The notes beneath the pieces were generated by a model that saw only the letters and a list, made by a program, of their open reading frames with translations, had not been told where the DNA came from and did not search any database. A stretch of DNA of 64,000 nt, taken from positions 3,767,501-3,831,500 of the forward strand of contig JAHQIY010000008.1 in the NCBI GenBank assembly GCA_019054805.1, read 5' to 3'. Position 1 is the first letter of the stretch. The number at the start of each line of letters is the position of its first letter. The position numbers were made by a program, and so were the translations under genes. Shown here in pieces: positions 60,601-64,000 of this stretch. This stretch comes from Brachionus manjavacas. Its lineage: Eukaryota > Rotifera > Eurotatoria > Ploima > Brachionidae.

Positions 60601-62453
60601 AGTATGATGTTTCAAATATAATTAAAAAAAAAATAAGTATTAGTTACTTTTCCAATCTTGCTACATAGAAATTAAAAATATATTAAAGCAAAAATAGGAT
60701 ATTTAATTTTTATTTTTTAAAAAAAATATCAAACAAATATTTTTAAATTTTAACTTTATTTTTATACAAATAAGAAAATAACTTTCTTTTAAAAATAAAA
60801 AATATTTAAGAAATTAAGATTTTTTTTACTTAAAAATATTAGACAGTCTTTAAAAAAATAGGCCTCTAAATTTTTTAAAAAGGTATGATTAGAATATTAT
60901 TTTTAGAATGGCTTTTATAATGCGGAAAATAAGTTTCATTTTTGGACTTAAATATTTTTTGCTAAATAAACCATGAAAAGTTTCAAGATAATAAAAGTCT
61001 TTATCTAAAAATTAAAAAGGTCCAAACAATATTTAAATAAAATGTGTGGAAATATGTTTTAAACGGTATGTTTTAAAAACAACATCCATCAAAAAAGCAA
61101 AAAAAAACGATGGGAGTTTTTTACATGAAAAAGAATGTTTAATAAAAATCATATGGCATGTGAAATGAATGTATCAAAAATAGATTATGCCTTTTATGAT
61201 AAATTTAGTGCTTGACATTAGGTTTTGTTTTTTACCTCTTTGATAAGTGATATTTTCAAAGGATAACATCAGAAATACTAAATTAAATGATAGCATAAAG
61301 AAGATAATGATAAAATTAAATTAAAATAAATCAGAAATTTCCTTTTAAAAATTTGTAATATGTAAGACATTAAAATTTTATTGTTTTTTTTTAAAATAAT
61401 TATTTTAATCTATTAAGGAAATAACTAAATAATATTAAGGAAATAACTAAAGAATGTTAATCTTTTAAAATAAATTTATTTTCTTATAAGTTTAAAAAAA
61501 ACAATTATAATTTAAAGATTTTTGTCTAAATAAAAAAACTTAATATCCTATGTTTAATCATTTTAATTTCAATGTAATAAGATTGGAAAAGTAAATCCCA
61601 ATTATTTTTTTTTAAATAAATTTGAAACATAACACTTTTTTCAATTTTTTTCAAAGTTGTATGAAAATTTTCATTAAAAGACGTAAAGATACACCAAATC
61701 TATTTATTAATATGTTTTTTCAAAATTGTTTGAAAAATTAAGAAAGCATTTTAGTTCTTTTTTTTAAATATTAATAATTGAAATAATTATTTTTAATGTA
61801 ATCTAATTAATTTTTTAGATTAATTACTGAAAAGAATTTAAATAAAAAATTTTTCCAATTTTTTTCAATGGCTAATATTGAATCATTTTCAAGATGGAAT
61901 AAACTAAAAAAGTAAATAATAATTTTAAATTAAGAATTTGAATGCGTTTAGTTTTAAAATTTCAAATAAAACATTTTCAATCACAAGATCCTTGTATCTA
62001 AATTTTAGTTAAATTTAATATAATAGTCTAATTAGTAACTTGATAATATAAATATTTATGCGTACATAGTTTTTTTAAATTAAATCATTAGCTAAACATT
62101 TACAATTAGAGATGGTTAATGTTTTTTCTTTTGCCGTACCAATGACGTCTAAATAAAGGATATTAATCGCAAAGAATAAAAATGTACATTTTTAAATGAG
62201 AGAGGTTAGGATTTTAATGATGACAAAGATCTTAAAGCAAAATGCAAAATTTAAGAAAAAAATTACACTTAATTTTATTTTATTTTTAATTTATAAATCC
62301 AATAACATAAGCTTTTTAAAAATAAAATACATTAAAAAATACTTTAATTTAAATAAGATTTATTTGGAATTTTATTCGAATGCTTTGTGTGACAGTCGTA
62401 CAAGCTGATGATTAAAGGTTCAAAATCCGCAGTTAGAAAAAAAATCATTAGAA
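57645..62453. other. Long non-coding stretch upstream of myosin 2
   Basis: Holds the 5' flank of myosin 2; ACTTATAAAT, read on the minus strand near 57730, is a possible TATA-like element but unproven. Between about 57840 and 58150 the DNA is slightly GC-richer, with a TATGAGC-TTTTTT-GCTCATA hairpin near 57857. A minus-strand frame 58163-58396 (77 codons) is weakly protein-like and unrecognised. From 58.4 kb on I see only AT-rich DNA and one palindrome. Confidence 0.45.
59335..59375. repeat. Perfect 16-bp stem palindrome
   Basis: TTTATAAATTAAGTGT (59335-59350), a 9-nt spacer, then ACACTTAATTTATAAA (59360-59375). The stem is perfect. No coding or RNA context; possibly a remnant of a fold-back element. 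Confidence 0.65.
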
Positions 62454-62626
62454 TAATGTTTAGACCCCTTTAATCATAAAATAGGGTAACGAGTATCTAC
62501 TAGGTGATAATAGATGTGTAGATTATCAACTGGATGAATTAATCTCTGTGTCTGAATGGAGTCTTTGCTCAAAAAGGTACTGGAAAAGAAGATGAGCGCC
62601 TTTCCATTTTTCGATAGGATATATTT
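62454..62626 (+). repeat. Dispersed repeat, copy A
   Basis: Shares a diverged segment of about 170 bp with copy B at 63159-63329, including AATGTTTA, a T-rich CCTTTAATCATAAAA, ATCTCTGTGTCTGAATGGAG, TTGCTCAAAAAGGTACT and ATGAGCGCCT. It is GC-richer than its surroundings. A B-box-like GGTTCAAAATCC lies just upstream at 62417. It could be a SINE body. Confidence 0.6.
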
Positions 62627-63158
62627 AGACAATTAAAAACCGTTAATTCTATGGAGAAAGATATTTTTGTATTTAATTGCTTAAAACCAGGGCTGTGTTC
62701 CCTTCGTACTTCCCCAGCTTTTAAGTAAATTTTCAAAAAATTTAATTCAATAATTAATTTGTTTTAATTTCCTAATTTATACCTTTCTTAAATTACCAGA
62801 ACCGTTTATAAATCGTTTATTTAATCTTTTTTTTCTAAAATTTGTATTTCATGTTTGATCAAAATTTATAGAACATGAATTTATTTATTTTTTTTAATGA
62901 ATCCAGAGCAGACATTAGTCTTTTATGCGAAGATGCTGGACACACTCATTTATTTAAAAGAAAAAAAAATTTAATTTTAATTTAAATTTGATTTCAAAAG
63001 TTAAATAAAACACTTATAATTTAATTATAAGATTTAAAATTAAGATAAAAAATCAATTAAAATCAAAAGCTCCTTCAGCATAAAAATATAAAATCAAAAT
63101 AAAATAAAATAAAAAATATAGAAGAAAATTAAAAATAAGTATATTCAAATACGGGGCG

Positions 63159-63329
63159 AATGTTTAAACCTCTTTCATCATAAAAATAGAGGGACCAGTT
63201 TCGGCTGGGTAATAATTGCAGTGTAGATGATCAACTCGATGCAGTAGCCTCTGTGTCAGATCGGAGCCGTTGCTCAAAAGGGTACTTGAAAAGGAAATGA
63301 GCGCCTCCCCATTATCCTCTAGGATAAAA
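63159..63329 (+). repeat. Dispersed repeat, copy B
   Basis: Second copy of the repeat at 62454-62626, with CCTCTGTGTCAGATCGGAGC, TTGCTCAAAAGGGTACTTGA and AATGAGCGCCTCCCC. It is followed by AATTATAATTATTATTATT, a triplet-type tail at 63336-63360 like that of many SINEs. The two copies differ at roughly one base in four or five by eye. Confidence 0.6.
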
Positions 63330-63880
63330 TAGGGATAATTATAATTATTATTATTATTAATAAAAATTACGGCATCTTGAAGTTGATGATAAATTCAAAA
63401 TATCATCAATTTCAAAAAATCTATCCTTGGATATTAATATCAATCTTTTATTTAATTTAAACAAATTTAATGTAATACACTTTTTATTTTATGAAGATTT
63501 AAAAATAAAAAAATTTTAAAAAACCTTTTCTCAATCCATTGATAAAATTGATTTTTAATTTTGTTAACTGATTTTTGTAAAGTTTATTTTCATTTTATTT
63601 CTTATATATCTTTGAATTAATTAAAGGTTAATTTTAACAATTTTAATGTAACATGGGTTACATGTTATGTAGATTTGAACTTGAATAGACTCAAGTCACA
63701 GTCTGACTCTGACTTTTAGCCATAAATATATAGTCACACGAGTGCATCTCTTCTTTATACCAACCGTGGTTCAAAAACAGCTGTTAAAATAATGATCTCA
63801 ATATCAGAGATTACCTGAGCATAAACAATTGTAGAAATTCTAGGGGGGGTGGGCTTGGTTGCAATATTGATAAAAATAAT

Positions 63881-63935
63881 GTTGAGTTTAGTGAATTGGT
63901 AGAACTCGATTCACTGCGTTTAGAGTCCTACCTTT
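63881..63935 (+). repeat. Possible tRNA-like SINE head
   Basis: A-box-like TAGTGAATTGG (63889-63899) and B-box-like GTTTAGAGTCC (63918-63928), again 29 nt apart as at 32.35 kb. A true tRNA would need a wider spacing and an acceptor stem, which I do not see. Confidence 0.3.
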
Positions 63936-64000
63936 ACACTCTGTCCTAGACCTCTACATACTTAGTAGTAATTTAGGCTCCCATTTTAACTTTTTTCGGG

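Noticed and set aside
1..64000. CRISPR arrays, bacterial operons or ribosome binding sites
   Set aside because: No regularly spaced direct repeats were seen, and the intron-rich genes show this is eukaryotic nuclear DNA.

Overview
The window looks like nuclear DNA of a small-genome animal. It is very AT-rich. Its genes carry many short introns (mostly 45-100 nt, GT...AG), and the recognisable proteins are animal or ciliary: a Josephin deubiquitinase, the UEV protein AKTIP/FTS, the ciliary protein CFAP69, an ABCA lipid transporter and two muscle-type myosin heavy chains. Strong AT bias, compact introns and a protostome-like muscle myosin would suit a monogonont rotifer such as Brachionus. That placement is inference; no species marker was read.

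Layout. 1.3-2.2 kb (+): Josephin protease. 3.9-4.8 kb (-): AKTIP/FTS. 7.2-14.3 kb (-): CFAP69, 15 exons with one 3.7 kb intron and one GC-AG intron. 17.8-18.9 kb (+): unrecognised five-exon gene. 19.1-19.5 kb (+): small single-pass membrane protein. 20.1-21.5 kb: a non-LTR retrotransposon remnant split by a hAT-type MITE, with a second MITE beside it. 23.2-29.6 kb (-): myosin heavy chain 1. 30.4-31.2 kb (+): GC-richer reverse transcriptase/RNase H fragment. 33.6-34.2 kb (+): possible small gene. 34.5-51.1 kb (+): ABCA transporter, for which I built a 35-exon model that stays in frame for 3,327 residues. 51.3-57.6 kb (-): myosin heavy chain 2, tail-to-tail with ABCA. 57.7-64 kb: mostly non-coding, with a few dispersed repeats.

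The two myosin genes are same-strand paralogues separated by the oppositely oriented ABCA gene. Nearly identical blocks, one of which runs through an intron, alternate with diverged blocks. This is the pattern expected of recent gene conversion. The genes also differ by one intron and by their C-terminal tailpiece.

The mobile fraction is mainly short non-autonomous DNA elements. Four have CAGAG/CAGAC-type ends and 8-bp target duplications (hAT type). One 412-bp fold-back has CAGTGGTG ends and a TA duplication (mariner type). I found no operon, CRISPR array, rRNA or confident tRNA, and nothing that clearly amounts to a new biological system. The most interesting signals are the myosin mosaicism, the oversized ABCA with an intron-free 3' third, and the nested transposons.
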